DNA of 64,000 nt, taken from assembly GCA_016720465.1 (NCBI GenBank), contig JADKKO010000004.1, positions 186,001 through 250,000 of the forward strand. The letters are read 5' to 3'. This DNA is from Holophagaceae bacterium. GTDB lineage: Bacteria; Acidobacteriota; Holophagae; Holophagales; Holophagaceae. Below, in pieces: positions 51,236-61,189 of this stretch. The notes under the pieces were generated by a model. That model did no database searches and was not told where the DNA came from. It saw only the letters and a list, made by a program, of their open reading frames with translations. Each line of letters opens with the position of its first letter. Position 1 is the stretch's first letter. The position numbers and the translations under genes were made by a program.

Positions 51236-51343
51236 GGGAGCTCCTGTTGCGGAACCTCTACCTTAAGCCGCTGCACCCAATTCACCAAGCCGTCCGGCCC
51301 ATCGGGCCGGGCCAAGCTAAACTGGTGGATTCCCGGAGTCTCC

Positions 51344-52078
51344 ATGGACCGTTTTGGCAGTTCCCGTCTGCGCATCGTGTGGGCCTGCGTGTTTCTGCTG
51401 CTCACGGGCCTAGTGCTCGCCGGCATCCGCTCGGACGGAACGAACCTCCTGGTCTTCGGCGGGATCCTGCCCAAGGGCGATGAAACCATCAACACTTACG
51501 CCACTGCCAATCTCGGCGTGCTGGTGTATTGGATCGTGCCATCCGTGATCCTCATGGGCGGGTTCATGGGCGTGGCGGGCGCCCTGGGCGCTTCGACGTT
51601 CGGGGAGCGGATCAAGGGCCTGTTCATCGCCACGGGCCTGGCTTTCCTCCATGGCCTGTTCCTGAGCCAGGTCGCGCTCCTCCCCTTCTGGGCGGCGGCC
51701 TGGAAGCTGCTCGGCACACCCTTCCCCGCGGCCCTGCTCCAGGCCGATCTGCTGGGCCTGCTCCTGGGCCTGCAACTGCTCCTCTGGTCCGCGATCCTGA
51801 TGCGCCTCCTGCAGAGCAACGCGGGGCTGGCCGTGCTGCTGGCGCTGCTTTTGAAGGAGATCGGAACGAAACTCGTCTACGTGGTGGATTTCGGGGAGCA
51901 GATGGGATTCAGCGCCGCGGGGGTGAAAGCCGTCGGCGCGATCGTCAGCCTCCTGCCTTCGGGCCAGCTCCCCAGCGATCCCTTCGCGCCGTCAGCCCTG
52001 CCCCTTTCCATCGGCGGCCCCCTGGTGCTCGCGGCGCTGCTCTGCGCCATTCCGGCCCGGAAAGGCAAGAAGACTTGA
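51344..52078 (+). CDS. Integral membrane protein of unknown function
   Basis: 244 residues with about six hydrophobic helices, several of them Leu-rich (LLGLLLGLQLLLWSAILM). No family motif was recognised. The short periplasmic-looking loops carry PKGDETINTY and QLPSDPF. The start ATG has CGGAG upstream. Its stop overlaps the TTG start of the EnvC-like gene (TTGA), so both proteins are made from one message. That suggests a membrane partner for the murein-hydrolase activator, which is inference. Confidence 0.7.
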   Translation: MDRFGSSRLRIVWACVFLLLTGLVLAGIRSDGTNLLVFGGILPKGDETINTYATANLGVLVYWIVPSVILMGGFMGVAGALGASTFGERIKGLFIATGLAFLHGLFLSQVALLPFWAAAWKLLGTPFPAALLQADLLGLLLGLQLLLWSAILMRLLQSNAGLAVLLALLLKEIGTKLVYVVDFGEQMGFSAAGVKAVGAIVSLLPSGQLPSDPFAPSALPLSIGGPLVLAALLCAIPARKGKKT

Positions 52079-53241
52079 GGATTCCGGCGGCTTCCCTGCT
52101 GTGGATCCTCGCTGCGTCGAACGTGATGGGCGACTCCCAGGCCCCGGCGGGTGCCACGGATTCCACGCAGCTCAAGCAGCGCCTGGCGGCCCTGCAATCC
52201 CGCATGGCCCAGGTGGATCAGCAGGTGGAATCGCTGAAGAAACGGCGGAAAGGCGTGATGGTCGAGCTGCAGGGCATCTCGTTGCAGCGAGACCGGGTGC
52301 GGGCCCAGCTTGATGGCGCCAGGCTCAAACAGGACCAGGCCCAGCTGGAAGCGCAGCAGATCACCTCGGACCAGGCCAAGATCCGCACTGAAATCGACCG
52401 GTTGCGCAAGGACCTCCGCAAGCAGATCCGCCTCATCCAGGCCCGGGGAGAACTGGGCGACCTGGCCTTCCTGCCCGATGCCTCCGGGTTCGAATCCTAC
52501 CTCACGCAGACCCGCCACCTGTCCTGGTGGCGGCTGCAGGAACGCAAGCGCATCAACCAGATCCAGCGGCTGCAAGGGGATCTCGCCCAGCGGGAGAATG
52601 AATTGAAGGCCGTGCTCGCCCGCCTCGCCTCCGAACAGCAGGAAGCGGCCCAGTTTCAAGGGGGGCTGACCCTGAGCGAGGAAAAGCTCCAGTCCTTCCT
52701 GGGCGCGCTGCAGCAGGATGAACAGGCCCAAAAGCAGGTGCAGGCGGAGCTGGCGGAGGAAGCCATCCAGCTGGAGCGAATGCTCAGCGGCCTGATCGGG
52801 AAATCCAAGGCCGAAACCTTCGAGGCCCCCGTGAGCTTCACGAGCCTGCGCGGCGATCTGCCGGGTCCCGTGGAGGGCACCCTGGCCCAAGGATTCGGGG
52901 AACACCTGCATCCCCGCTTCCACACCAAGACCTTCCAGAGCGGGCTGCTCATCGAGGCCTACATCGGCTCGCGCGTGGCGGCCGTGGCCGACGGCAAGGT
53001 GATCCTGGCCGAGCCCTACCAGAGCTACGGCCCCATCGTCATCGTGGACCACGGCAACGGCTGGTACACCCTTTACACGCACCTGCAGGCCACCGCCGTA
53101 TCCAAGGGCCAGACCCTCCGCCAGGGCGACACGGTGGGAACCGTCGGCGAGACCCTGGACGGACCGCGCCTGGGCTTCGAGATCCGCTACCAGACCAAGC
53201 CCGAGGACCCGAACAAGTGGCTGAAGAAGAAGTATCGGTGA
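52075..53241 (+). CDS. EnvC-like coiled-coil protein with degenerate LytM (M23) domain
   Basis: 388 residues. A short signal (LLWILAASNVMG) precedes a long coiled coil (about 30-250), followed by a LytM/M23 domain (about 275-388). The zinc site looks lost. Where active M23 enzymes have HxGxD, this one reads FQSGLLI, although GKVILAEPYQSYGPIVIVDHGNGWYTLYTHL is otherwise intact. EnvC/NlpD-type activators show the same loss and work by switching on amidases at division. The TTG start at 52075 is chosen because it gives the signal peptide and a four-base overlap with the previous gene. Confidence 0.85.
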   Translation: MRIPAASLLWILAASNVMGDSQAPAGATDSTQLKQRLAALQSRMAQVDQQVESLKKRRKGVMVELQGISLQRDRVRAQLDGARLKQDQAQLEAQQITSDQAKIRTEIDRLRKDLRKQIRLIQARGELGDLAFLPDASGFESYLTQTRHLSWWRLQERKRINQIQRLQGDLAQRENELKAVLARLASEQQEAAQFQGGLTLSEEKLQSFLGALQQDEQAQKQVQAELAEEAIQLERMLSGLIGKSKAETFEAPVSFTSLRGDLPGPVEGTLAQGFGEHLHPRFHTKTFQSGLLIEAYIGSRVAAVADGKVILAEPYQSYGPIVIVDHGNGWYTLYTHLQATAVSKGQTLRQGDTVGTVGETLDGPRLGFEIRYQTKPEDPNKWLKKKYR

Positions 53242-53255
53242 CCGGGGCGGTGGGT

Positions 53256-53359
53256 TATCAGCTATCGGCTATCAGCTATCAGCTATCAGCTATCAGCAAA
53301 TTGGATGCGCCTTCGGCGCGTCATCTTTAGCTCATAGCTCATGGCTCATAGCTCATAGC
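53256..53359. repeat. Two heptamer tandem arrays flanking a hairpin
   Basis: Six units of TATCAGC (one variant, TATCGGC) occupy 53256-53297. Four units of TCATAGC (one variant, TCATGGC) occupy 53332-53359. Between them GCGCC-TTC-GGCGC (53307-53319) forms a hairpin. The block lies between the convergent EnvC-like and PilC-like genes, so it may also act as the terminator region. Both arrays have a 7-base period. Confidence 0.9.
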
Positions 53360-53366
53360 TCTTAAC

Positions 53367-54554
53367 TCACTGCACCGCGTTGCCGGCGTTGAACAACGGC
53401 ACGTAGACGGCCAGCAGGAGGCCCAGCACCGTCACGCCCATGAAGAGGATGAGGATGGGGCCGATGAGGCTGGTCACGGCGGTGGTTGCCTTCTCGACTT
53501 CCTGGTCGAAGAAGTCCGCCACATGGTTGAGCATCTCTGGGAGGGCGGAAGCGCTTTCGCCGACCCGGCACATTTCCACCGCGAGAGGATCCAGCAGCTT
53601 CGCCTGGTCCAGGGCCAGATGCAGGCTGGAGCCGGCGCGGACCTGCTCGGCGACGATGTTGAGCCGCAGCTTCATGCGCTCCGAGGCGGTGGTCTTCTGG
53701 ATGACCTCGATGGACTGCAGCACGGGCATGCCGCCTGCGATCAGGACTCCCAGGGTGCGCGAGAACACCGAAGAGTGGTACATGCGGTAGAGGGTGCCCA
53801 TGCGCGGGATCGAGAGCAGGATCCGCTCGTTGACCCGGCGGCCCGCATCGGTGCTGACCATCCAGCGGATGACAAAGATCAGCACCACCAGCAGGATGGC
53901 CTGGATCCAGACCGTGGACCGCATGAATTCGCCCATGCCCAGCAGGATTCTGGTGGCGGCGGGCATCTCGATCTTGCCCCCCTTGTAGATCTCGTTGAAG
54001 CGCGGCAGCACCACATTGAACAGGATCATCAGGCTCGAGAAAAGCACCACCACCAGGAAGGCCGGATAGATCAGGGCTTCGGTGATGCGGCGGCGGCTGG
54101 TCTGCGCGAATTTCTGGAAGGAAAGCCAGCGGGAGATCACTTCGGGAAGGGTGCCGCTGCGCTCGCCCGCCACCACGTTGGCGCGGTACACCGCCGGGAA
54201 GGTTCCGGTCTGCTCCAGGGCCTCGGAGAAGGCCATGCCCTCCTTGACCAGCTCCACCACCCGCTCCAGGCTGCTCCGGAGCAAGGCATCCTTGCCATGG
54301 CCCTTCAGCAGCTCGAGGGATTGCAGGAGCGGGATGCCCGCCTTCAGCAGGGCCAGGAATTCCTGGTTGAAGAGGATGAGCGTCTCGGCCTTGAGTTGCC
54401 TGGTGCTCCTGAAGGTGCTGGAGGATTTGGCGATCTCGATGGGGAAGCCGCCTTCGGACATCACGCGGGCGCGCACGTCTTCGGTGGATGCGGCTTCGAA
54501 ATCCTTGGTCAGGATGTCGCCGTTGGGGGTAGTCAATTTCACCGTGAAACGCAT
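53367..54554 (-). CDS. pilC: Type II secretion / type IV pilus inner-membrane platform protein (GspF/PilC)
   Basis: 395 residues. Two T2SF domains (about 68-190 and 270-390) each end in a membrane helix, with a third in the middle. LFNQEFLALLKAGIPLLQSLELL and SRTLGVLIAGGMPVLQSIEVI are the repeated cores. Family members anchor pilus or pseudopilus assembly ATPases. The gene stands alone here, without pilB, pilT or prepilin neighbours. GspF versus PilC cannot be decided. ATG 54554 has GAGG upstream. Confidence 0.88.
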   Translation of the reverse strand: MRFTVKLTTPNGDILTKDFEAASTEDVRARVMSEGGFPIEIAKSSSTFRSTRQLKAETLILFNQEFLALLKAGIPLLQSLELLKGHGKDALLRSSLERVVELVKEGMAFSEALEQTGTFPAVYRANVVAGERSGTLPEVISRWLSFQKFAQTSRRRITEALIYPAFLVVVLFSSLMILFNVVLPRFNEIYKGGKIEMPAATRILLGMGEFMRSTVWIQAILLVVLIFVIRWMVSTDAGRRVNERILLSIPRMGTLYRMYHSSVFSRTLGVLIAGGMPVLQSIEVIQKTTASERMKLRLNIVAEQVRAGSSLHLALDQAKLLDPLAVEMCRVGESASALPEMLNHVADFFDQEVEKATTAVTSLIGPILILFMGVTVLGLLLAVYVPLFNAGNAVQ

Positions 54555-54672
54555 GGGCCTCGCTCGCTTGAATGCATGAACTCTCTCAAGAATACCCACA
54601 TGCCAGGTCCCTTCCGCAGAATGCGGCAACGGGGCAGAATCAAGATTTCCTCGTCTGCCAATTGGAGTCCCT

Positions 54673-57168
54673 GTGGCGCATTGCGGCAAAGCCGTTCCGG
54701 CCCTGTTTGTCCCCTGTTTGACAGGGGCCCTGACGACACCCCTGCTCCTTGCCCAGGCGCCCATCCAGGTGGGGGTGCCCGAACCCATGCTGCTCGATTT
54801 GAGGGATGCGGACGCGCGCACTCTGGTTCCCGTGGATGCTCGCGATCCCGCCCAGGTGGAATCAGCCGGCAGGGCCTGGCTCTCCCGCATCGAACCGTTC
54901 CGTGGCGCCCCCTCGATCCGGATCCTGCTGCCGAGGACAGGGCCGCGGCTGCCGCTGCTGCTGGCCGCAAGCCAGGCGCTTCGCGCCCAGGACCCCGTCA
55001 AAAAGCTGTTCATCGCCTTCGACGCGGAAGGCCCGTCGCTGGTGGACGAAACCGCCTGGGGCGCCGTGGACGGAGGTGCCCTCCTGGGATCGGAATTAGG
55101 CGGCAATCCCGGGCTCTGGAGGGATCGTCTGGCCAAGGCCCAGGAAAGCTTCCCGGGACGTCCCTGGTTCCTTTGGCTTCCTGCGGACCCTGGGGCCGAG
55201 GCATCCACGATCCTGGGGGACGGAGGCCACATCATCGTGCCCCGCGGCGGTCCTGCGGCCCGGCTCGCCGCGGTACTGCCTCCGGAGTTCACCGAAGTGG
55301 AAGGGGGCAACGGAGACCTGATGCTGCGCAAGCGTGGGGGCCAGGGGGCCCGGCGCTGGCGATTCCTCAATGGGGAATGGGCTTCGGCGGAATTGCCCAA
55401 GGAGCGCACGGAGGTGGCGGTGTCGGCGGCGGATGCCTACGACGTGGGCGCCCTCCTGGCGAAGATGAGGGCGGAGCAATTGCGAAGCCGGGCCGCGCAG
55501 CGCAGCCTCAAGGCCAGGCTGGATGTGGATCTGCACATGCAAGGCACGCGGAGCATGGGCGCGGACCTGGGTTTCACCTTCAAATACTTCGAACGCGCGG
55601 GAGAAACGCCGGAACTGCTGCAGGAGCAGGTGCGTTTCAACGGGGTGACGGCCAACCTCAAAGGCGAGGTGCAACTGCCCATCGTTGAAAGCCGCACCAG
55701 CCTCGCGGCTCCGGTGGCGCTGAGCCTCACGGAGCGTTACCGGTACCGGGATGGCGGGCCCGAGGGGCCGAATCTCCGCAACATCCGTTTCGACCCCGTG
55801 GACCAGGACGCCACGCTGTTCCGCGGCGAGGTAGTCGTGGAGGAAAGCACCGGCCGCGTCATCGAGGAGCGGAGCGAGCGCGCCAATCTGCCAGGCACCG
55901 TGAAATCCGAGCGGCGCATCCTGAGCTACGGCGAAGCCGCGCCTGGCGTCTGGCGCGTCCTGAGGACCCAGACCTTCGAACGCTGGGTGAGTCCTGGGGG
56001 CGTGGCCCAGGTCCAGCGCAAGCTCGTCCTCACCAACCTGGACATCAATGGCCCGGGCTTCGATGCGGAGCGCGAAGCGGCCCGCAGGTCCACGCAGACC
56101 ATGCTGAAGGAGAGCCCCGAAGGCATCCGCTATTTCACGCGGCAGGCCGATGGCACCCGGAAGATGGAGGAAAAGCCCCGCAGCTCCGGCCGCGCCATCG
56201 CCGGCGTCATCGTGGTGGACCCCGGCCTCAAGCCGCCGGTCCTGCCCCTGGCGGGCCTGGTCTACTACGATTTCAACGCCTTCGACCGCGGCATCCAGAT
56301 CAACGCGCTTACCGCCCTGCTCTTCAACACCGCCGCGGTGGCCATTCCCCGCCTGCCCGGCGGCTTCAACCTGAATCTGGATTCAACGGCGCTCCTCTAT
56401 CCCGCGGGCGAGCGGCCGGTCATCAACGGCAAGCTCTCGGGCAAGGACGAGGTGGCCCGCCGCTTCGCCACGCTCAATCTGAATCTGGGCCACGATCTGG
56501 GGAAAGGCTTCCGCTTCGAGGCCATGGCCCGGTTCGAATACGACCGCTACTCGGAGACCAGCGATGATGGGGCCAGGACTCCCGGATTCGCGCTGCCCCC
56601 ATCGGGCCTCACCAAAGAGCTCCGGGGCGAGTTGGGCTGGCTTTACCGGGGTTTCCAAATCCAGGGTTTCTACGGAAAGGGACAGCGCCCGGAAGGCGTT
56701 TACGGCACTCCCGATGATCCGCAATCAGTCCCCGATGAAGGCCGTTTCACTAGGTGGGGCGGGAACGTCGGCTATGACCATCAACTCGGAAACGGCCTCT
56801 GGCTGCACGGCAGCGGCGGCCTGGTCGGCGGCCGGGGCTTCGACCGCTTCATGGCCTTGAATTTCAACGGCATCGTCAGCGGGATGCGCAGCAATTCCAT
56901 CACGGCCGACCGCATCGCCTACGCCCGCCTGGGGGCCGTGCTCCCTGCGGGACCCAATCTGCGTCTTTCGGTCTTCCTGGACCACGGCCGGGCCCGCAGC
57001 CTGGACGACCAGAAGACCTACGGCCTTACCGGCCTCGGCATCGCCGGCGACCTGCCCGGCTTCTGGTGGTTCACCGCCCTGCGCCTGAACCTGGGCATCG
57101 GCCTGAAAAGCGATATCGAAGGCGTGAAGACCGTGAACGGCTTCATCGCGCTGCTGCGCGTGTTCTGA
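54673..57168 (+). CDS. Putative outer-membrane beta-barrel protein of unknown function
   Basis: 831 residues. A signal peptide (1-28) is followed by a soluble N-terminal half with a Rossmann-like region (about 70-230). The C-terminal half is rich in alternating amphipathic strands and ends in the aromatic LLRVF, the terminal strand typical of BAM substrates. No cysteine or metal motif stands out. GTG 54673 follows GGAG. It is divergent from pilC and convergent with the TonB_C-like gene six bases away. Confidence 0.65.
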   Translation: MAHCGKAVPALFVPCLTGALTTPLLLAQAPIQVGVPEPMLLDLRDADARTLVPVDARDPAQVESAGRAWLSRIEPFRGAPSIRILLPRTGPRLPLLLAASQALRAQDPVKKLFIAFDAEGPSLVDETAWGAVDGGALLGSELGGNPGLWRDRLAKAQESFPGRPWFLWLPADPGAEASTILGDGGHIIVPRGGPAARLAAVLPPEFTEVEGGNGDLMLRKRGGQGARRWRFLNGEWASAELPKERTEVAVSAADAYDVGALLAKMRAEQLRSRAAQRSLKARLDVDLHMQGTRSMGADLGFTFKYFERAGETPELLQEQVRFNGVTANLKGEVQLPIVESRTSLAAPVALSLTERYRYRDGGPEGPNLRNIRFDPVDQDATLFRGEVVVEESTGRVIEERSERANLPGTVKSERRILSYGEAAPGVWRVLRTQTFERWVSPGGVAQVQRKLVLTNLDINGPGFDAEREAARRSTQTMLKESPEGIRYFTRQADGTRKMEEKPRSSGRAIAGVIVVDPGLKPPVLPLAGLVYYDFNAFDRGIQINALTALLFNTAAVAIPRLPGGFNLNLDSTALLYPAGERPVINGKLSGKDEVARRFATLNLNLGHDLGKGFRFEAMARFEYDRYSETSDDGARTPGFALPPSGLTKELRGELGWLYRGFQIQGFYGKGQRPEGVYGTPDDPQSVPDEGRFTRWGGNVGYDHQLGNGLWLHGSGGLVGGRGFDRFMALNFNGIVSGMRSNSITADRIAYARLGAVLPAGPNLRLSVFLDHGRARSLDDQKTYGLTGLGIAGDLPGFWWFTALRLNLGIGLKSDIEGVKTVNGFIALLRVF

Positions 57169-57174
57169 TCCGTT

Positions 57175-58686
57175 TCAGAAGCGATTACTTCCTGGCTTCG
57201 GGCTTGTTCCAGGTCTCCTGAAAAAGACACGGTAGATGAATCGGGAAGGTCTCTTGACACCCGCTACCGTTGCAGGTTCAAAGGTGCATGCGGTAGCGAA
57301 GCGCAGAACTTCCGGAGCGAAGAAGGCAAGCGCATGGCCGGGCAACGGCCTGGCAGCCTTCACCTCACCCTTGGTCCCGATGAGGATCTGAACCCGGACC
57401 GAACCCCAAAATTGCCGCTCGCGGGCTTCGCCGGGATAGCGCAGCACACTACGCTGTTTTTCTTGGACTTCATCCATGGACAGTTCGATGAGATTCTGGC
57501 GCGTCACACCCCATTCAGCCAGGCAAGCATCTGGAGCTTTCCAAAAAGCATCTTCGCTTGTGCCTTCGCAGAACATTCCTTGAAAGCGGGGCGAGACTTT
57601 CCAATAGGCTGGGATTGGTTCCAACGATTTTTGAAGGGTTGCCAGTCCCTCTGACCACCGTTTCTTGGAGTCCAGGACCGAAGCGAAAAGCTGCCAATCT
57701 GCTGGCTCCCCGTAACAAAGCAACCAGTCCACTCCCAGCCAGAATGGCGCTTCGTCCCAGGGGTCGGTCTCCTTGGAGAGGATGGCCCCTTGCTTAAAGC
57801 AGGGCAGAATCCAAGACCGGTCTTCAGCAACCAGTTGGGGAGCCATCAGCGCGTACAGGTCTGTGGAGATCGCTCGCGGGGCCGCCTTCAACCGAGAGCG
57901 CAAGATTGTCCAGCATGGGGCGTTCGAGGCAATGTATTGCCCGTTCTCGAGTTCCGCCTCCACTTGGTCGCCGTTGGTGGACTGGATTGCATTGGTACCG
58001 CTCAACTCCCTTATCATTTTTTCGCCAGCCATTCGCAGGACCAAGTGAAAGGGATTTGGCTCTCCCGAGAGATAGCTGGCATTCGCTTCCACGAGCCGCG
58101 AGGCCGCAAATCCCTTGATTTTCATGTCCGATGACTTCAGCAATCCGACCAGCATTCCTCTATAGGGTTCCATGGCAGCTGTGTAGTCCTGCTTCGCCTT
58201 AGGGCCCAAGACAAACTTGATGAACAGGTCCGGGTCAACAATGTCTGGGTACCTTGCTTTTAGCTGGCTGGGTGTGGGAATGGTCTGAGGATCGAGGCTC
58301 TCAGCATTGCGACGCAGGAGGAACTCGAATGTCTTGCCCCAAGACAGCGCTTCCTTCCCGGAGCGAAAAACGCTGGGTTCAGATTTGAAGGGGGCCCGAA
58401 ACAAGAAGATGGCCGGAAGCTCCTGGATACCTTGTTTTTCGATAAGCCGTTGGGTGTCCTGGCTACCCGGCTCCAGAATGCAGAGTTCCATATCACTACG
58501 AACCTTGGCGCCCTCTAGGGAATCCAGGAAGTCCATCACCTGCTTCCTCCCCGTTGTGTCCGAGGCGATCACTACGCACAAAGAGCGGTGTCGCGACTTG
58601 GCAGCCTTCCGGGCCTCTTTGAGATCCGAATGCAAATGGGCCAAGGCCGGGGGCTGGGCTTGAGTGGGTGGCAGGAATAAGAGCAT
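57175..58686 (-). CDS. Thioredoxin-like protein with TonB C-terminal domain
   Basis: 503 residues. Residues about 15-125 look like a thioredoxin-fold domain (SLCVVIASDT, then GIQELPAIFLFRAP with the cis-proline), but no CxxC was seen. The centre is helical and unassigned. The last 85 residues (VRVQILIGTKGEVKAARPLPGH...FEPATVAGVKRPSRFIYRVFF) fit a TonB_C/energy-transducer domain. The first helix is short, so export is uncertain; an in-frame TGA directly before the ATG rules out a longer start. Base composition looks less GC-rich than its neighbours. The 217-base gap upstream (58687-58903) shows no gene. Confidence 0.6.
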   Translation of the reverse strand: MLLFLPPTQAQPPALAHLHSDLKEARKAAKSRHRSLCVVIASDTTGRKQVMDFLDSLEGAKVRSDMELCILEPGSQDTQRLIEKQGIQELPAIFLFRAPFKSEPSVFRSGKEALSWGKTFEFLLRRNAESLDPQTIPTPSQLKARYPDIVDPDLFIKFVLGPKAKQDYTAAMEPYRGMLVGLLKSSDMKIKGFAASRLVEANASYLSGEPNPFHLVLRMAGEKMIRELSGTNAIQSTNGDQVEAELENGQYIASNAPCWTILRSRLKAAPRAISTDLYALMAPQLVAEDRSWILPCFKQGAILSKETDPWDEAPFWLGVDWLLCYGEPADWQLFASVLDSKKRWSEGLATLQKSLEPIPAYWKVSPRFQGMFCEGTSEDAFWKAPDACLAEWGVTRQNLIELSMDEVQEKQRSVLRYPGEARERQFWGSVRVQILIGTKGEVKAARPLPGHALAFFAPEVLRFATACTFEPATVAGVKRPSRFIYRVFFRRPGTSPKPGSNRF

Positions 58687-58903
58687 GAATCACCAATTGA
58701 AAGTTCGATTGTGGCCAGGGTGAAGGATTTTTCCTATACACATCAACTGGTGCAAACCATGCCAATCGCACTGCCCTCACCGCCCTGATCACCAAAGCTG
58801 GCTTACATATGCTCAGACCTAAGAACGAATGTTGAAGCCGGTACCAATAGCAATTTTGGCCACAGATAGGATCAGCGGCCACAGGCACCGAATTTGACGG
58901 ACC

Positions 58904-60160
<1,257 letters not shown>

Positions 60161-60186
60161 GGAATTCTCCAACATTGATGGATGGA

Positions 60187-60549
60187 CTAGTTGGCGGACG
60201 AGGATTCCGCGGGCAGTTCCAGCTCCGCGCCCTCTTTCCAAAGCCCTTCGAGGTTGTAGTGCCGGCGGGTCTCCTCGTCCATGACATGGATGATGAAATC
60301 GCCGAAGTCCAGCAGGATCCAGGTGCCGGTCTGCTCGCCTTCCCGCGAGATCACCCGGGTCCCCTTCGCTCGGAGCTGCGCCTCCACTTCATCGGCGATG
60401 GCGCGGTTCTGCCGGTCGCTGCCGCCGCTCATGAAGGCGAAGGTGTCCGTGAAACTCGCCAAGCCCGACACGTCCAAGAGTCGGATTTGAAAAGCCTTCT
60501 TGGACCGGGCAGCTTCCACCACAGTCAAAAGGCGATCCGTCAATGTCAT
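60187..60549 (-). CDS. rsfS: Ribosomal silencing factor RsfS
   Basis: 120 residues of the Iojap/RsfS fold. TDTFAFMSGGSDRQNRAIADEV, GEQTGTWILLDFGDFIIHVMDEETRRHYNLEGLW are diagnostic. It binds uL14 and blocks subunit joining when nutrients run low. Placed directly after nadD, its usual partner. The start 60549 follows GGGAG; an ATG at 60576 inside nadD is possible. Confidence 0.94.
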   Translation of the reverse strand: MTLTDRLLTVVEAARSKKAFQIRLLDVSGLASFTDTFAFMSGGSDRQNRAIADEVEAQLRAKGTRVISREGEQTGTWILLDFGDFIIHVMDEETRRHYNLEGLWKEGAELELPAESSSAN

Positions 60550-60565
60550 CCAAGGCTCCCGTGCG

Positions 60566-61189
60566 TTAATTACCATAATAGTTTTCGGTGTCGATGGCAG
60601 CCATTACTTGCGGTTGCAGCCCTTCGACCGCCGTGGTCCGGTCCGGCCGGTCGCCCAGCCGCTGCCGCAGGGCGGAGGATGCATAGGGCAGTTCCGTGCC
60701 CGGCAGCCAGACGATTTCGCCGGGAGCGCCGGACCAGCGCTGCCTCTCGCGGTCTTTCAAGGTGTCCGGCAGCGCGCCTGGGAAACCCGGCCTGGGCGCG
60801 ACCGCCACGGAGGCCAGCCCCATGATCCGGGCGAAGCGACGCCATTCCGGCAGCCCCGGCAATTGATCGCTGCCCAGCACAAGAATCCATTCGCCCTCAG
60901 GCTCGCGTGCGGACAGGGCCTCCAATGTATCCACGCAATAGCTCGTGCCGCCGCGTTCCAGCTCGGCCATCTCGATTCCAACGGCGCCCGGAAAGCCCTC
61001 CAGCGCGGCTCTCAGCAGGGCCAGGCGGGCGCCGGCATCGGGCCCCTCGACTTCAGGCTTGTGGGGTGAGACGGCGGTAGGCACAAATCGAAGCTGATCC
61101 AGGTCAAGGCATTGAAGCGCCAGCTCGGCAAGTTTCAGGTGCCCCAGGTGGGGAGGATTGAAGGCGCCACCCAGGAGTCCGATCCGCAT
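60566..61189 (-). CDS. nadD: Nicotinate-nucleotide adenylyltransferase
   Basis: 207 residues. The ATP-binding GGAFNPPHLGHL and the distal substrate loop YASSALRQRL define NadD. It forms deamido-NAD from nicotinate mononucleotide and ATP in NAD synthesis. Its ATG shares one base with the obgE stop (TGATG), so the two are translationally coupled. The open frame further upstream lies inside obgE and is not used. Confidence 0.95.
   Translation of the reverse strand: MRIGLLGGAFNPPHLGHLKLAELALQCLDLDQLRFVPTAVSPHKPEVEGPDAGARLALLRAALEGFPGAVGIEMAELERGGTSYCVDTLEALSAREPEGEWILVLGSDQLPGLPEWRRFARIMGLASVAVAPRPGFPGALPDTLKDRERQRWSGAPGEIVWLPGTELPYASSALRQRLGDRPDRTTAVEGLQPQVMAAIDTENYYGN

Noticed and set aside
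53256..53359. CRISPR array
   Set aside because: The units are 7 bases with no spacers, and there are no cas genes.
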